This document shows positions 23,117 to 31,688 of a stretch of 64,000 bases of DNA, in pieces. A program made the translations under genes and the position numbers. This stretch comes from an uncultured Clostridia bacterium (GTDB lineage Bacteria > Bacillota > Clostridia > Oscillospirales > CAG-272), in the NCBI GenBank assembly GCA_946407735.1, contig CAMJPL010000005.1, positions 62,001 through 126,000 on the forward strand, written 5' to 3'. Position 1 is the first letter of the stretch. Each line of letters opens with the position of its first letter. Under the pieces are notes generated by a model. That model was not told the DNA's origin, searched no databases, and saw only the letters and a list, made by a program, of their open reading frames with translations.

Positions 23117-24865
23117 TTATATCTTCTCCGGCGTCTTGAGGCATATCAGCCTGAGCGCCGATCTGAGCGTCGTCCCCGCGGCCTTCGTGAGAGCCAGACG
23201 GAATGCCTTCGCCTCATCGCTCTCGGCTGAAAGGATCCTCGTCGACTGATAGAAGCGGTTGAACGCCGTCGCGAGATCGTAGCTGTAATGCGCTATCACC
23301 GACGGCTCGAGACCGTCGATTGCGGCCTTCACCCTTTCCGGGAAGAGCCCGAGCTGATGAGCGAGATCTATCTCATGCTCGTTCGGGATGTAGCCGGACG
23401 GCTGATACTCTTTTTCCGCGTCCTCTCCGGCCTTGGCGAGGATGCTCGCCGTTCTCGCGTATGTGTACTGGACGTACGGTCCGGTCGCACCGTCGAAGCT
23501 GAGCGCGTCCTCCATCACGAAATTGCTGTCCTTGATGCGGCTGTTCCAGAGGTAATGGAAGATCACCGCTCCGACGCCGACGGCCTCGGCCGCCGCCTTG
23601 CGGTTCTCGATATCGGGATTCTTTTCCTCTATTATGGCGTCGACGCGCTCGATGGCCTCTGCGAAAAGATCGCGCAGCAGCACCACGTTTCCGGTACGCG
23701 TCGCCAGCTTCGAGCCGTTGACCGAGATCGTGCCGTAAGGTACGTGAATGAGCTTATCGTACCAGTCGTAGCCCATGAGCTCGACCACCTTGAACCACTG
23801 GGCGAAGTGAAGCGACTGCCCGGCGGAGGTGACGTAGAGCGCCTTGTCGAAATGATACGTCTGCTGGCGGTAGACAGCGGCGGCGATATCTCTCGTCGGA
23901 TAGAGCGTCGAGCCGTCCGATTTGAGTATCAGGCAGGGCGGCATCTTGTACTCGGAAAGGTCGACGATGGATGCGCCGTTGTCGATCTTCAGAAGGCCCT
24001 TCTCTCTCAGCTTCTCGACCTGCGCCGGCATCTTGTCGGTGTAAAAGCTCTCGCCGAGCCACGAGTCGAAGTCGATGTCGAGCAGGCGGTAGGTCTTCTT
24101 GTACTCGGCGATGGATATGTCGAGGAACCACTTCCAGAGCTCGTGATTGCGCTCGTCTCCCTGCTCCAGCTTGTGGAACTCGGCTCTCGCCTCGTCCTCG
24201 AGCTCGGGATGGATGGCGGCCTCATTGTGGAACATGACGTAGAGGCTGACCAGACTGTCGACGCCTCCGTTTTCCACCATTTCCTTATCGCCCCACTTGT
24301 TATAGGCGACGATCATCTTGCCGAACTGCGTCCCCCAGTCGCCGAGATAGTTGATCCCGATGACCTTCCATCCGGTGAACTGCAGCAGCAGCTTTAAGCT
24401 GTGCCCGATCACCGTCGTGCCGAGATGCCCGATATGGAAGGGCTTGCAGACGTTGGGCGAGCTGTAATCGATGACGGCCGTCTTTCCGTCGCCGTCGTCG
24501 GAGCCGCCCCATCTCTCGCCCTTCGAAAGGATCTCCGGCAGCAGCGCCGAGCTGTAAAACTCCGGGGCGATCGTCAGATTCAGATATCCTCCGGCGATAT
24601 CCGCCTTCGAGATATATTGAAGCTCGTCCGAAAGGCCCTCGCCCAGCTTCGCCGCGATCTGAGGCGGCCCCATGCGGAGCGTCTTGCTCAGCCTGAAGCA
24701 CGGCACGGCTATGTCGCCCATAGACGGGTCGGGAGGGTATTCGAGCGCCGAAAGGAGCGTCTTTTCAAGCTCCTGCTTCGGCGGCAGCTGCGCCCCGGTG
24801 AAGACAGCGGCTGTCTTGTCGGCCAGATGGGCGCAGATCTGTGATTTCAGCTGTTCTATTGTCAT
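23117..24865 (-). CDS. argS: Arginyl-tRNA synthetase
   Basis: Class I synthetase of 582 residues. The N-terminal Add-1 domain is followed by the HIGH signature (KPFHIGHLG, near residue 141), the ArgRS-specific NYLGDWGTQFGKMI, then SDGSTLYPTRDIA and the ISVNGSKLATRTGN region that replaces the KMSKS loop. The C-terminal DALR anticodon-binding domain ends in ALRLICLKTPE, as usual. The region before its ATG has no strong ribosome site but carries a 17-base tandem repeat. It lies downstream of the 54-codon sorting-signal gene, and no separate promoter was recognised. Confidence 0.97.
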   Translation of the reverse strand: MTIEQLKSQICAHLADKTAAVFTGAQLPPKQELEKTLLSALEYPPDPSMGDIAVPCFRLSKTLRMGPPQIAAKLGEGLSDELQYISKADIAGGYLNLTIAPEFYSSALLPEILSKGERWGGSDDGDGKTAVIDYSSPNVCKPFHIGHLGTTVIGHSLKLLLQFTGWKVIGINYLGDWGTQFGKMIVAYNKWGDKEMVENGGVDSLVSLYVMFHNEAAIHPELEDEARAEFHKLEQGDERNHELWKWFLDISIAEYKKTYRLLDIDFDSWLGESFYTDKMPAQVEKLREKGLLKIDNGASIVDLSEYKMPPCLILKSDGSTLYPTRDIAAAVYRQQTYHFDKALYVTSAGQSLHFAQWFKVVELMGYDWYDKLIHVPYGTISVNGSKLATRTGNVVLLRDLFAEAIERVDAIIEEKNPDIENRKAAAEAVGVGAVIFHYLWNSRIKDSNFVMEDALSFDGATGPYVQYTYARTASILAKAGEDAEKEYQPSGYIPNEHEIDLAHQLGLFPERVKAAIDGLEPSVIAHYSYDLATAFNRFYQSTRILSAESDEAKAFRLALTKAAGTTLRSALRLICLKTPEKI

Positions 24866-24866
24866 T

Positions 24867-24900
24867 GTTTTTATTCTTACCGTATTTTTATCCTTACCGT
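24867..24900 (-). repeat. 17-bp tandem repeat in the argS leader
   Basis: Two adjacent 17-base units (24867-24883 and 24884-24900) differ at two positions. On the minus strand each reads ACGGTAAG(G/A)ATAAAAA-like. They abut the argS start codon and may hold the ribosome-binding signal. Confidence 0.7.
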
Positions 24901-24968
24901 TTTATCCGCGTCTGTTTTTCGCCTGACTGTGACGGATCACTGCGGTAAGCGGCTTGTCCGCAGCGATC

Positions 24969-25133
24969 CTATCTTCGTCTGCGTCCGGTCACGATAAGAA
25001 CTATAATAAGCGCGGCCGAGATGACGGCGGCGGGGATGAGCCAGTTCAGATTGGTGTCGCCCGTCTGGGGGGAATACACCGTGAGCGCGGAAATCGCGCT
25101 CTGGACCGGCTGCTGAAGGTAAATGGAATACAT
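24969..25133 (-). CDS. 54-residue protein with cell-wall sorting signal
   Basis: A short frame starts at ATG 25133 with GGAG 10 bases upstream and ends at TAG 24969-24971. The peptide has about 20 polar residues, then SPQTGD at 21-26, a hydrophobic stretch (residues ~31-49) and RRRR at the end. This order (motif, helix, basic tail) is a sortase sorting signal; SPxTG is a known class B-type variant in Clostridia. There is almost no mature domain and no cleavable N-terminal signal. An extended -10 promoter lies upstream, and a hairpin follows the stop. It may be a relic 3' end of a surface protein gene or a real microprotein. Confidence 0.6.
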   Translation of the reverse strand: MYSIYLQQPVQSAISALTVYSPQTGDTNLNWLIPAAVISAALIIVLIVTGRRRR

Positions 25134-25182
25134 CAAAAAAAATCTCCGGTGTTTCGCTGTGTGAATGAAAATAATCCTATAT

Positions 25183-25191
25183 ATTATATCA
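25183..25191 (-). promoter_or_regulatory. Extended -10 promoter of the microprotein (and possibly argS)
   Basis: TGATATAAT on the minus strand (-10 at 25183-25188), about 50 bases upstream of ATG 25133. A TTGACC lies too close to serve as -35. Confidence 0.55.
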
Positions 25192-25245
25192 CATGAAACC
25201 CGGTCAATTCTATCGGTATTTATTAATTTTTAGATATCGGGCATA

Positions 25246-25291
25246 TCAAAGGGCGGAGCCGGGGAAAAAGATCTTCCCCGGCCGACCGCCC
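25246..25291 (-). terminator. Terminator of thrS
   Basis: On the minus strand GGGCGG..CCGGGGAA pairs with TTCCCCGG..CCGCCC around a 7-base loop, with a short bulge, followed by TTTGAT. It lies directly after the thrS stop. Confidence 0.75.
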
Positions 25292-25298
25292 GCCGATA

Positions 25299-27080
25299 TT
25301 ATTCCTTGTTGTCTATGACCTGCCTGATGTGGGAAACGAATTCCTCGGCGGTCATGGTGACGGTCTTGCTGTCCTGAGTGCGGACCGAGACGTTGTTCTC
25401 CTCGAGCTCCTTGTCGCCGATGATCACCATATACGGGATGCGCTCGGTGAACTGAGCCTGACGGATCATATAGCCGATCTTCTCGTTGCGGTCGTCGAGC
25501 TCGAAGCGGACGTGGGCCTTGTCGAGCATGTCGCAGACCTTGTGAGCGTAGTCGGCAGCCTTCTCGGAGACGAGCAGGACCTTCGCCTGGACCGGGGCGA
25601 CCCATGTCGGGAAGCGTCCCTTGGTCTCCTCGATGAGGTAGGCCATGAAGCGGTCGAGCGAGCCGAGTATGGCGCGGTGGATGACGACCGGGGTCTTCTC
25701 GGTGCCGTCGGTGTCGATGTATTTGAGGTCGAACTTGGCCGGCAGGCAGAAGTCGAGCTGGCAGGTGGAGAGGGTATATTCGGCTCCGACGGCCGGCTTT
25801 ACGTTGACGTCGAGCTTCGGGCCGTAGAAGGCGGCCTCGCCGATCTCCTCGGTGAAGTCGATGCCGAGCTCGGTCAGGACATGGCGCAGGGCGTTCTCGG
25901 CCTTGTCCCACATCTCGTCGTCGGGATGGTACTTGACCTTGTCGGCCGGGTCTCTCAGCGACAGCACGCAGCGGTAGTCGGTGATATGGAAGTCCTTATA
26001 TACGTCGAAGATGAGATCGACGACGCGTCCGACCTCTTCCTTGATCTGATCGGGTGTGACGAACAGATGCGCGTCGTTCTGGCAGAAGTGGCGCCCGCGC
26101 TCGATGCCCTTGAGCGTGCCGCTGGCCTCGAAGCGGAAGTCATGCGCGATCTCGCCGATGCGGATAGGCAGGTCGCGGTAGGAATGCAGGCGGTTGGCGT
26201 AGATCATCATGTGGTGCGGGCAGTTCATCGGACGAAGCACGAAGCTCTCGCCCTCGACCTCCATCGCCGGGAACATGTTCTCCTTGTAATGCGCCCAGTG
26301 ACCGCTCGTCTGATAAAGGGCGACGGTGCCGACGCACGGGGTCATGACGTGCTGATAGCCGAGCCTGCGCTCCTTCTCCTTGATGTAGTTCTCGAGCTCC
26401 TGCCATACGGTATAGCCCTTCGGCAGGAACATCGGCAGCCCGCGCCCAACGAGGTTGTCGGTCATGAACAGCTGCATCTCCTTGCCGATCTTTCTGTGAT
26501 CGCGGGCGGCGGCCTCCTCGAGCTCCTTCAGATGAGCCTCGAGCTCGGCGGTCGTCGGGAAGGCGGTGCCGTAGACTCTGGTGAGCATCTTGCGGCTGGC
26601 GTCGTTCTTCCAGTAGGCGCCGGAGATGCCGGTGAGTTTGAAGGCCTTGAGCGCCTTGGTATATGTGATGTGCGGGCCGACGCACATGTCGATGTACTCG
26701 CCCTGCTGATAGAAGCTGAGCGGCACATCCTCCGAAAGATCGGAGATATGCTCGACCTTGTATATCTCGCCGCGCTCCTCCATGAGCTTGACGGCCTCGT
26801 CCCTCGGAAGGACGAAAGATTTGAAGGGCAGGTTCTCCTTCACGATCTTCTTCATCTCGGCCTCGATGGCCTCGAGGTCGCCGTCGGCGAGCTTCTTGTC
26901 GCCGAGGTCGATGTCGTAATAAAAGCCCTTCTCATTTGCCGGTCCGTAGGCGAATTTCGCGTCGGGATAGAGGCGCTTTATCGCCTGCGCCATGATGTGA
27001 GCCGCCGAATGGCGAAGCACGTGCAGCTCGTCTTCCTTCGGGCACTCTCCGGCGTGCCCGTCGTTGAATACTACCTTCAT
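25299..27080 (-). CDS. thrS: Threonyl-tRNA synthetase
   Basis: Class II synthetase of 593 residues. It starts almost directly with the editing domain: HSAAHIMAQAIKRLYP (zinc-type HxxxH) near residue 29, and CVGPHI near residue 133. The short N-terminal extension means that the TGS domain found in longer ThrRS is absent. The catalytic core has motif 2 (FRFEASGTLKGIERGRHF), the zinc ligand Cys in RPMNCPHHMM, and motif 3 (HRAILGSLDRFMAYLIE). The anticodon-binding domain is C-terminal. ATG 27080 has GGAGG upstream. A T-box leader controls it. Confidence 0.97.
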   Translation of the reverse strand: MKVVFNDGHAGECPKEDELHVLRHSAAHIMAQAIKRLYPDAKFAYGPANEKGFYYDIDLGDKKLADGDLEAIEAEMKKIVKENLPFKSFVLPRDEAVKLMEERGEIYKVEHISDLSEDVPLSFYQQGEYIDMCVGPHITYTKALKAFKLTGISGAYWKNDASRKMLTRVYGTAFPTTAELEAHLKELEEAAARDHRKIGKEMQLFMTDNLVGRGLPMFLPKGYTVWQELENYIKEKERRLGYQHVMTPCVGTVALYQTSGHWAHYKENMFPAMEVEGESFVLRPMNCPHHMMIYANRLHSYRDLPIRIGEIAHDFRFEASGTLKGIERGRHFCQNDAHLFVTPDQIKEEVGRVVDLIFDVYKDFHITDYRCVLSLRDPADKVKYHPDDEMWDKAENALRHVLTELGIDFTEEIGEAAFYGPKLDVNVKPAVGAEYTLSTCQLDFCLPAKFDLKYIDTDGTEKTPVVIHRAILGSLDRFMAYLIEETKGRFPTWVAPVQAKVLLVSEKAADYAHKVCDMLDKAHVRFELDDRNEKIGYMIRQAQFTERIPYMVIIGDKELEENNVSVRTQDSKTVTMTAEEFVSHIRQVIDNKE

Positions 27081-27129
27081 GAATGTCGATCCTCCGTTAT
27101 ACAGGTTCTTTTTCCGCCGGGCGAAAGAA

Positions 27130-27394
27130 AAAACACCCGACGACGGCGCCTCGGCGCCTTTCTGTCAAGGGTGCGTAATATATTACTGCACGGTTCCACC
27201 TTGTTTTTAACTCGGGGAATCCATATAAGATTCCTTCCCTTAACGCGGGATCACGCGTCCGCTTACTGCTGGTTCGGCGGGCGGGCTCCGGAACGGTCTT
27301 CGCCGGCGTCTTTCATGAAAAACTCTCACCACGCGTTTTTCTCTCTGCGATGTACGGCGCCGGTTACTCTTTCCATCATCGCTTTTCGATATGC
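27130..27394 (-). ncRNA. T-box riboswitch of thrS
   Basis: The leader carries the T-box core GGTGGAACCGTG (minus strand, 27189-27202), AGAGAG and GGTGAGAG elements of stem I, GAAAGAGTA near the 5' end, and a terminator hairpin near 27131-27175 ending in TTTTTT. A possible specifier codon ACC (Thr) is at 27295-27297 in the expected place. Uncharged tRNA-Thr would stabilise the antiterminator and allow thrS transcription. The specifier assignment is by position and not by folding. Confidence 0.9.
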
Positions 27395-27400
27395 TTCATT

Positions 27401-27429
27401 ATTATATCACATATCGCGCGGCTTGTCAA
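27401..27429 (-). promoter_or_regulatory. Consensus promoter of the T-box/thrS transcript
   Basis: Perfect TTGACA (27424-27429) and TATAAT (27401-27406) with a 17-base spacer on the minus strand. Confidence 0.92.
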
Positions 27430-27512
27430 GGGCTTTGACATGCATTCCTCCCCGCGGCGGGCGGAGAGGACGCCCGGCGGAAGTAAATTTTTTATGACTT
27501 CGCCTTATTTCC

Positions 27513-27541
27513 TTGACAAAAGGCGTCAGATACGGTATAAT
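27513..27541 (+). promoter_or_regulatory. Consensus promoter of the ylxM-ffh-rpsP-khpA unit
   Basis: Perfect TTGACA (27513-27518) and TATAAT (27536-27541) with a 17-base spacer. Confidence 0.92.
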
Positions 27542-27586
27542 ATGTAAAGCGTTTCGCGATACACCGCGCCGACGGGGAGGGATCAT

Positions 27587-27991
27587 ATGGAAAACGCCAT
27601 CGACGCTCTTTACGGTCCGGACGGGAAACGCGTAAGGATGACGCGCCTGCTCGACATTTACGGCGGGCTCCTGTCAGACAGACAGCGAAGGGCAATGGAT
27701 CTGTCCTGCAACGAGGACCTTTCCCTCTCCGAGATCGCCGAGATCTGCGGGATAACCCGCGCCGGAGTGCATGACCGCATCGTAAAGTCGGAAGCGATAC
27801 TCGAGGACGCCGAGAGCCGTCTCGGCCTTCTCGCCCGAAGCGACCGCCTCGCCGAAGCGGCGGAAAAGATATCGTCAGACGCCGAAAAGATAGACGCCAT
27901 ATCGCAGGACGCCGTGATAACGGCGCTCGCTCGGGAGATAAAGCAGCTCGGAGACAGTCTCGCGAAAGCCGCGGAGGAAAGAGATGTTTGA
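27587..27991 (+). CDS. ylxM: YlxM/p13-like helix-turn-helix protein
   Basis: 134-residue UPF0122 protein. The HTH region LLDIYGGLLSDRQRRAMDLS then LSLSEIAEICGITRAGVHDRI looks like sigma region 4. YlxM stimulates or binds the SRP complex in Gram-positive bacteria, and ylxM-ffh pairing is typical. The C-terminal part is a Ala/Glu-rich helix. ATG 27587 has GGAGGG upstream, and its stop overlaps the ffh start by 8 bases. Confidence 0.92.
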   Translation: MENAIDALYGPDGKRVRMTRLLDIYGGLLSDRQRRAMDLSCNEDLSLSEIAEICGITRAGVHDRIVKSEAILEDAESRLGLLARSDRLAEAAEKISSDAEKIDAISQDAVITALAREIKQLGDSLAKAAEERDV

Positions 27992-29357
27992 AGGACTTAC
28001 CGAAAAACTGAATAACGCCTTCAAAGCTTTCCGCGGCAAGGGAAAGCTGAGCGAAAGCGACGTCAAGGCCGGCATGCGCGAGGTCAAGCTCGCGCTGCTC
28101 GAAGCCGACGTCAACTACAAGGTCGTAAAGGAATTCGTGAATTCCGTGACCGAGCGCGCCGTCGGTTCAGAGGTGCTCGAATCCCTCGTCCCGTCCCAGC
28201 AGATCGTCAAGATCGTCAACGAGGAACTGACGAAGCTGATGGGCGAGAGCCAGTCGAAGCTGACCGTCTCGCCGAAGCCGCCGACGATCATCATGATGTG
28301 CGGACTTCAGGGCGCCGGCAAGACCACCCACTGCGGCAAGCTGGCCGGTCTGCTCAAAAAGGACGGCAAGCGCCCGCTTCTGGTCGCCTGCGACGTCTAC
28401 CGCCCCGCCGCCGTCAAGCAGCTCGAGGTGGTCGGCTCTCAGGTGGGGGTCCCGGTGTTCAAGATCGAGGACTCGAAGGATCCCGTCGCGATAGCGAAGG
28501 CCGGCGTCGCCTACGCCGAAAAGAACGGCCTGAACACCGTCTTCATCGACACCGCCGGACGTCTCGAGATCGACGAGACGCTGATGCGCGAGCTTCAGGA
28601 CATCAAGGCCGAGGTCTCGCCGCACGAGATACTGCTCGTCATCGACGCGATGCTGGGGCAGGACGCCGTCAACGTCGCCAAGACCTTCAACGACATGCTC
28701 GACATCACCGGCGTCATCCTGACGAAGATGGACGGTGACACGAGGGGCGGCGCGGCGCTGAGCGTCCGCTACGTCACCGGAAAGCCGATAAAATACGTCG
28801 GTCTCGGCGAGAAGATGGACGCGCTCGAGCCATTCCACCCCGACCGCATGGCCTCCCGCATACTCGGCATGGGCGACGTGCTGTCGCTCATCGAGAAAGC
28901 CGAAAAGCAGTTCGACGAGAAAAAGGCCGCCGAGCTGGAGGCCAAGATTCGCGCCTCGGAATTCACGCTCGACGACTTCATGGATCAGTTCGAGCAGATA
29001 AAGGGCATGGGCTCGCTCGAGCAGATCATGGGCATGCTTCCCGGAGTCAAGCCGGGCGCGCTGAAGGACGTCCAGGTCGACGAGAAGGCGATAGACCGCA
29101 TGCAGGCGATCATCCGCTCGATGACGCCGGCGGAGCGCCGCAAGCCGTCGATCATCGACCTGTCCCGCAAAAAGCGCATCGCCGCCGGAAGCGGGAATTC
29201 GATAGACGACGTAAACCGCCTTCTGAAGCAGTTCGAGTCGATCTCGAAGCTGATGAAGCAGATGTCGGGAGTCGTTCCCGGAAAGGGCCGCGGCCTCGTT
29301 CTGCCGGGCATGGGCGGAAAAGGCAAGGGCAAAAACAAAAAACGCATGAGATTCTGA
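27984..29357 (+). CDS. ffh: Signal recognition particle protein Ffh
   Basis: SRP54 homologue of 457 residues that binds signal peptides and 4.5S/6S RNA to target membrane proteins. The N domain has ALLEADVN; the G domain has the P-loop GLQGAGKTT (near residue 107), DTAGR, and TKMDGD; the M domain is Met-rich ([14 protein letters not shown]) with [14 protein letters not shown] binding, and ends in a Gly/Lys-rich tail. All elements are intact. Confidence 0.98.
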   Translation: MFEGLTEKLNNAFKAFRGKGKLSESDVKAGMREVKLALLEADVNYKVVKEFVNSVTERAVGSEVLESLVPSQQIVKIVNEELTKLMGESQSKLTVSPKPPTIIMMCGLQGAGKTTHCGKLAGLLKKDGKRPLLVACDVYRPAAVKQLEVVGSQVGVPVFKIEDSKDPVAIAKAGVAYAEKNGLNTVFIDTAGRLEIDETLMRELQDIKAEVSPHEILLVIDAMLGQDAVNVAKTFNDMLDITGVILTKMDGDTRGGAALSVRYVTGKPIKYVGLGEKMDALEPFHPDRMASRILGMGDVLSLIEKAEKQFDEKKAAELEAKIRASEFTLDDFMDQFEQIKGMGSLEQIMGMLPGVKPGALKDVQVDEKAIDRMQAIIRSMTPAERRKPSIIDLSRKKRIAAGSGNSIDDVNRLLKQFESISKLMKQMSGVVPGKGRGLVLPGMGGKGKGKNKKRMRF

Positions 29358-29407
29358 TCAAAATAAATATCTCAAAAAAACAAAGCATTATTCGGAGGAA
29401 TAACAAA

Positions 29408-29653
29408 ATGGCAGTCAAGATTCGTCTTCAGAGAGGCGGAGCCAAGAGAGTCCCCTTCTATCACGTCGTAGTGGCCGATTCCCGCGTAAGACGCGACGGC
29501 ACCTGCATCGAGAAGCTCGGCTTCTTCGATCCCCAGACCGAGCCGGTCAACATCCAGATCGACGCCGAGAGAGCCAAATACTGGCTTTCCACCGGCGCTC
29601 AACCGACCGATACCGCCCGCGCTCTCCTCAAGAAGGCCGGCATCATCGAGTAA
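29408..29653 (+). CDS. rpsP: 30S ribosomal protein S16
   Basis: 81-residue S16: [20 protein letters not shown] at the start, then [21 protein letters not shown] and a closing ALLKKAGI. Preceded by GGAGGAA. It sits in the usual place after ffh. Confidence 0.98.
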   Translation: MAVKIRLQRGGAKRVPFYHVVVADSRVRRDGTCIEKLGFFDPQTEPVNIQIDAERAKYWLSTGAQPTDTARALLKKAGIIE

Positions 29654-29716
29654 TCGACGCCGCAAACGGCGCGCGGGTATCACCCGCGTCAGTCCTTATC
29701 AATCGGAGGATCGCAG

Positions 29717-29953
29717 ATGGCTGATTTGGAACTCGTTCTCACCGATATAGCCAAAGCGATCGTCGACGAGCCTGACAAGGTGTCGGTCAAGACCAAGACG
29801 AGCGGAAACAGAACGGAGCTCACCCTCAGCGTGGCTCCCGACGACATGGGCAGAGTGATAGGCCGCCACGGCCGCATCGCCCTCGCCATCCGCAGCGTAA
29901 TGAAGGCCGCCGCCAACGTCGACGACCGCCGCGTAACGGTCGAGATCAAATAA
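29717..29953 (+). CDS. khpA: KH-domain RNA-binding protein KhpA
   Basis: 78-residue single KH domain (YlqC/KhpA). The GxxG loop is seen as RVIGRHGRIALAIRSVM near residues 39-55. KhpA pairs with KhpB in Gram-positives to control cell elongation and RNA metabolism. Preceded by GGAGGAT. In many Firmicutes rimM, trmD and rplS follow here, but the operon ends instead. Confidence 0.95.
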   Translation: MADLELVLTDIAKAIVDEPDKVSVKTKTSGNRTELTLSVAPDDMGRVIGRHGRIALAIRSVMKAAANVDDRRVTVEIK

Positions 29954-29968
29954 TCTGATAAAATCACG

Positions 29969-30005
29969 GTCGGGGGAAAGACTCGTTTTCGGTCTTTCCC
30001 CCGAC
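29969..30005 (+). other. 14-bp perfect hairpin after khpA
   Basis: Arms 29969-29982 and 29992-30005 pair without mismatch around a 9-base loop. No T-run follows, so it is not a classical terminator. It may still cause termination or protect the 3' end of the mRNA. Confidence 0.7.
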
Positions 30006-30051
30006 GCGGCGTTATGCAGTGCGCGCAGAGCCGCTTTTTTCCCGCGCCGTA

Positions 30052-30080
30052 TTGACACAGCCGCTTCCCGCTGATATAAT
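30052..30080 (+). promoter_or_regulatory. Consensus promoter of the MutS-like gene
   Basis: TTGACA (30052-30057) and TATAAT (30075-30080) with a 17-base spacer, 20 bases before the ATG; the message would have a very short leader. Confidence 0.9.
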
Positions 30081-30100
30081 TATACCGGGGGAATTGAATC

Positions 30101-31633
30101 ATGGATATAAACAAACCGAGCATAATGTTCCCGGATCAGAGCGATCCGGCATCAGACGCGAAGGACAACCCGCAGATCGTCTACGATCTCTCGATAGACC
30201 GTCTGCTCGAGCTGATAGAGCCCGACATGAACGGGCGGGACTATTTTCTGAGATCGGTCGGATCGCCTCCCGCGCATGTCGAAAACATCCTGTCAAGGCA
30301 GCAGACACTGACCGACTTTCTCGAGATCCCCGGCCTGTTCGAGCGGTTCTCCAATCTTTTTTCCAGATGGGCGGATCTGAGGCGGGAATGGAACGACGCC
30401 CGCTCTAAGACGGCCGGGCGCGGACACGTCGGCGAGGCGTCGGATGCCGATTACTACCGCGCCGCCTACCGCCTGCAGGTGTCGGCGATATACACGAGAA
30501 GGATACTGAGCTTCATCCGCGGCATATACAACGAGCTTTCCGCCGCCGAGCTCCGCAGCCCGGCGCTGATCGCCGTCCGTGACGCGGCGGCTTCTCTCGT
30601 GACGAGGAGCGAATTCGGCGAGCTCGACAGGACGGCGGCGAGATACGACGCCTTCGCTCCGTCGAACGCCTCGTTCGATCTCGATCCCGCCTTCAACGAA
30701 TTTATGTACATAACCGACGTCAAGGCGAAGCTGACAGGCGACCTTTACACCGAGGACAAACGGAAGGAGAAAGCCGATTTTCTCGAGAAGCTGATCGGGA
30801 AGATAAGATTCAGAAAAGCCGAGCCTGCCGAGGATGAAGACGAATATCAGCCGATACGCTCGGTCGCCGTTGAGGACAAGGGGATGACCGGCGTCCTCGC
30901 CGACGCCGTCTCCGATCTCGCGTCGGTGATGAGCGGCGCGGCGTCGGCTCTGTACGGGATATTCGAAAAGCTCCCCGCCGAGTGCGGCTTCTACCGCGCG
31001 GCGATAAAGTACGTGAATTTCCTCCGCGAAAAGGGCGTCGAGACGACCTTCCCGTCGATCATGCCCGCCGAAAGCCGCCGTCTCGAGATAAAAGCCCTCC
31101 GCGACGGATATCTCTGCGCCGCGAGCGACGCTCCGGGGGCATCCGACGTGATACCGAACGACGTCTCGGTCGGGCACGGCGGCGGCATCGTCGTCATCGG
31201 CGACAACAACACCGGCAAGACGGTATATCTGCGCTCGGTCGGGACGGCTCAGCTCCTTGCGCAGTCGGGACTGCCGATAATCTGCGAAAAAGCCGAGATA
31301 AGCGTCCGCGGCTCGCTGTTCACCCAGTTCGCGGCGGCGGAGAAGGATTTCACGGCGGGCGACGTGTCGGGACGCTTCGAGGAGGAGGTAAAGCAGATCG
31401 CGGCCATAAACTCGGCTCTCGATGACGGCTCGCTCGTGCTGCTGAACGAGACGTTCCAGACGACCGCCTACTCGGAGGGAGCGCAGGGGCTTCTGCCGAT
31501 CCTGCGCCGCTGGTCCGGCAAGGGTGCGGCATGGCTTCTGGCGACGCATCTGCGGGAGCTCCTGCCGCTTCTCGGCGACGGCGAGGCGGTGATCCTCGAG
31601 ACAAGACCGGGATACAAGCTCGAAAGAGTATGA
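30101..31633 (+). CDS. MutS-like ATPase, divergent
   Basis: 510 residues. A helical core region (residues ~20-330) precedes a MutS-type ATPase domain. The Walker A reads VIGDNNTGKTVYLRSVG (near residue 367), unlike the usual GPNMGGKS. The Walker B region reads SLVLLNETFQTT, with Asn where MutS has the conserved Asp (IDELGRGT). The signature D-loop and ATHLREL (the HxxEL-like) follow. There is no N-terminal mismatch-recognition domain. It lies alone with its own promoter and terminator. A family of such MutS-related proteins exists in Clostridia; its role is unknown and classical mismatch repair is unlikely. Confidence 0.8.
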   Translation: MDINKPSIMFPDQSDPASDAKDNPQIVYDLSIDRLLELIEPDMNGRDYFLRSVGSPPAHVENILSRQQTLTDFLEIPGLFERFSNLFSRWADLRREWNDARSKTAGRGHVGEASDADYYRAAYRLQVSAIYTRRILSFIRGIYNELSAAELRSPALIAVRDAAASLVTRSEFGELDRTAARYDAFAPSNASFDLDPAFNEFMYITDVKAKLTGDLYTEDKRKEKADFLEKLIGKIRFRKAEPAEDEDEYQPIRSVAVEDKGMTGVLADAVSDLASVMSGAASALYGIFEKLPAECGFYRAAIKYVNFLREKGVETTFPSIMPAESRRLEIKALRDGYLCAASDAPGASDVIPNDVSVGHGGGIVVIGDNNTGKTVYLRSVGTAQLLAQSGLPIICEKAEISVRGSLFTQFAAAEKDFTAGDVSGRFEEEVKQIAAINSALDDGSLVLLNETFQTTAYSEGAQGLLPILRRWSGKGAAWLLATHLRELLPLLGDGEAVILETRPGYKLERV

Positions 31634-31656
31634 AATGAAAAACGCCTGATAAAGAA

Positions 31657-31688
31657 GGAGGGGACGATATGCCCCCTCCCTTTTTTTA
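31657..31688. terminator. Terminator between convergent MutS-like and lipoprotein genes
   Basis: GGAGGGG (31657-31663) pairs with CCCCTCC (31673-31679) around a 9-base loop and is followed by CTTTTTTT on the plus strand. It may also serve the minus strand, less well. Confidence 0.88.

Noticed and set aside
25329-27497. 722-codon open frame on the plus strand opposite thrS
   Set aside because: It mirrors the thrS codons and gives a low-complexity Leu/Val/Asp-rich protein without motifs; thrS on the minus strand is unambiguous.
29969-30005. Classical Rho-independent terminator after khpA
   Set aside because: No T-run follows the stem; recorded as a hairpin instead.
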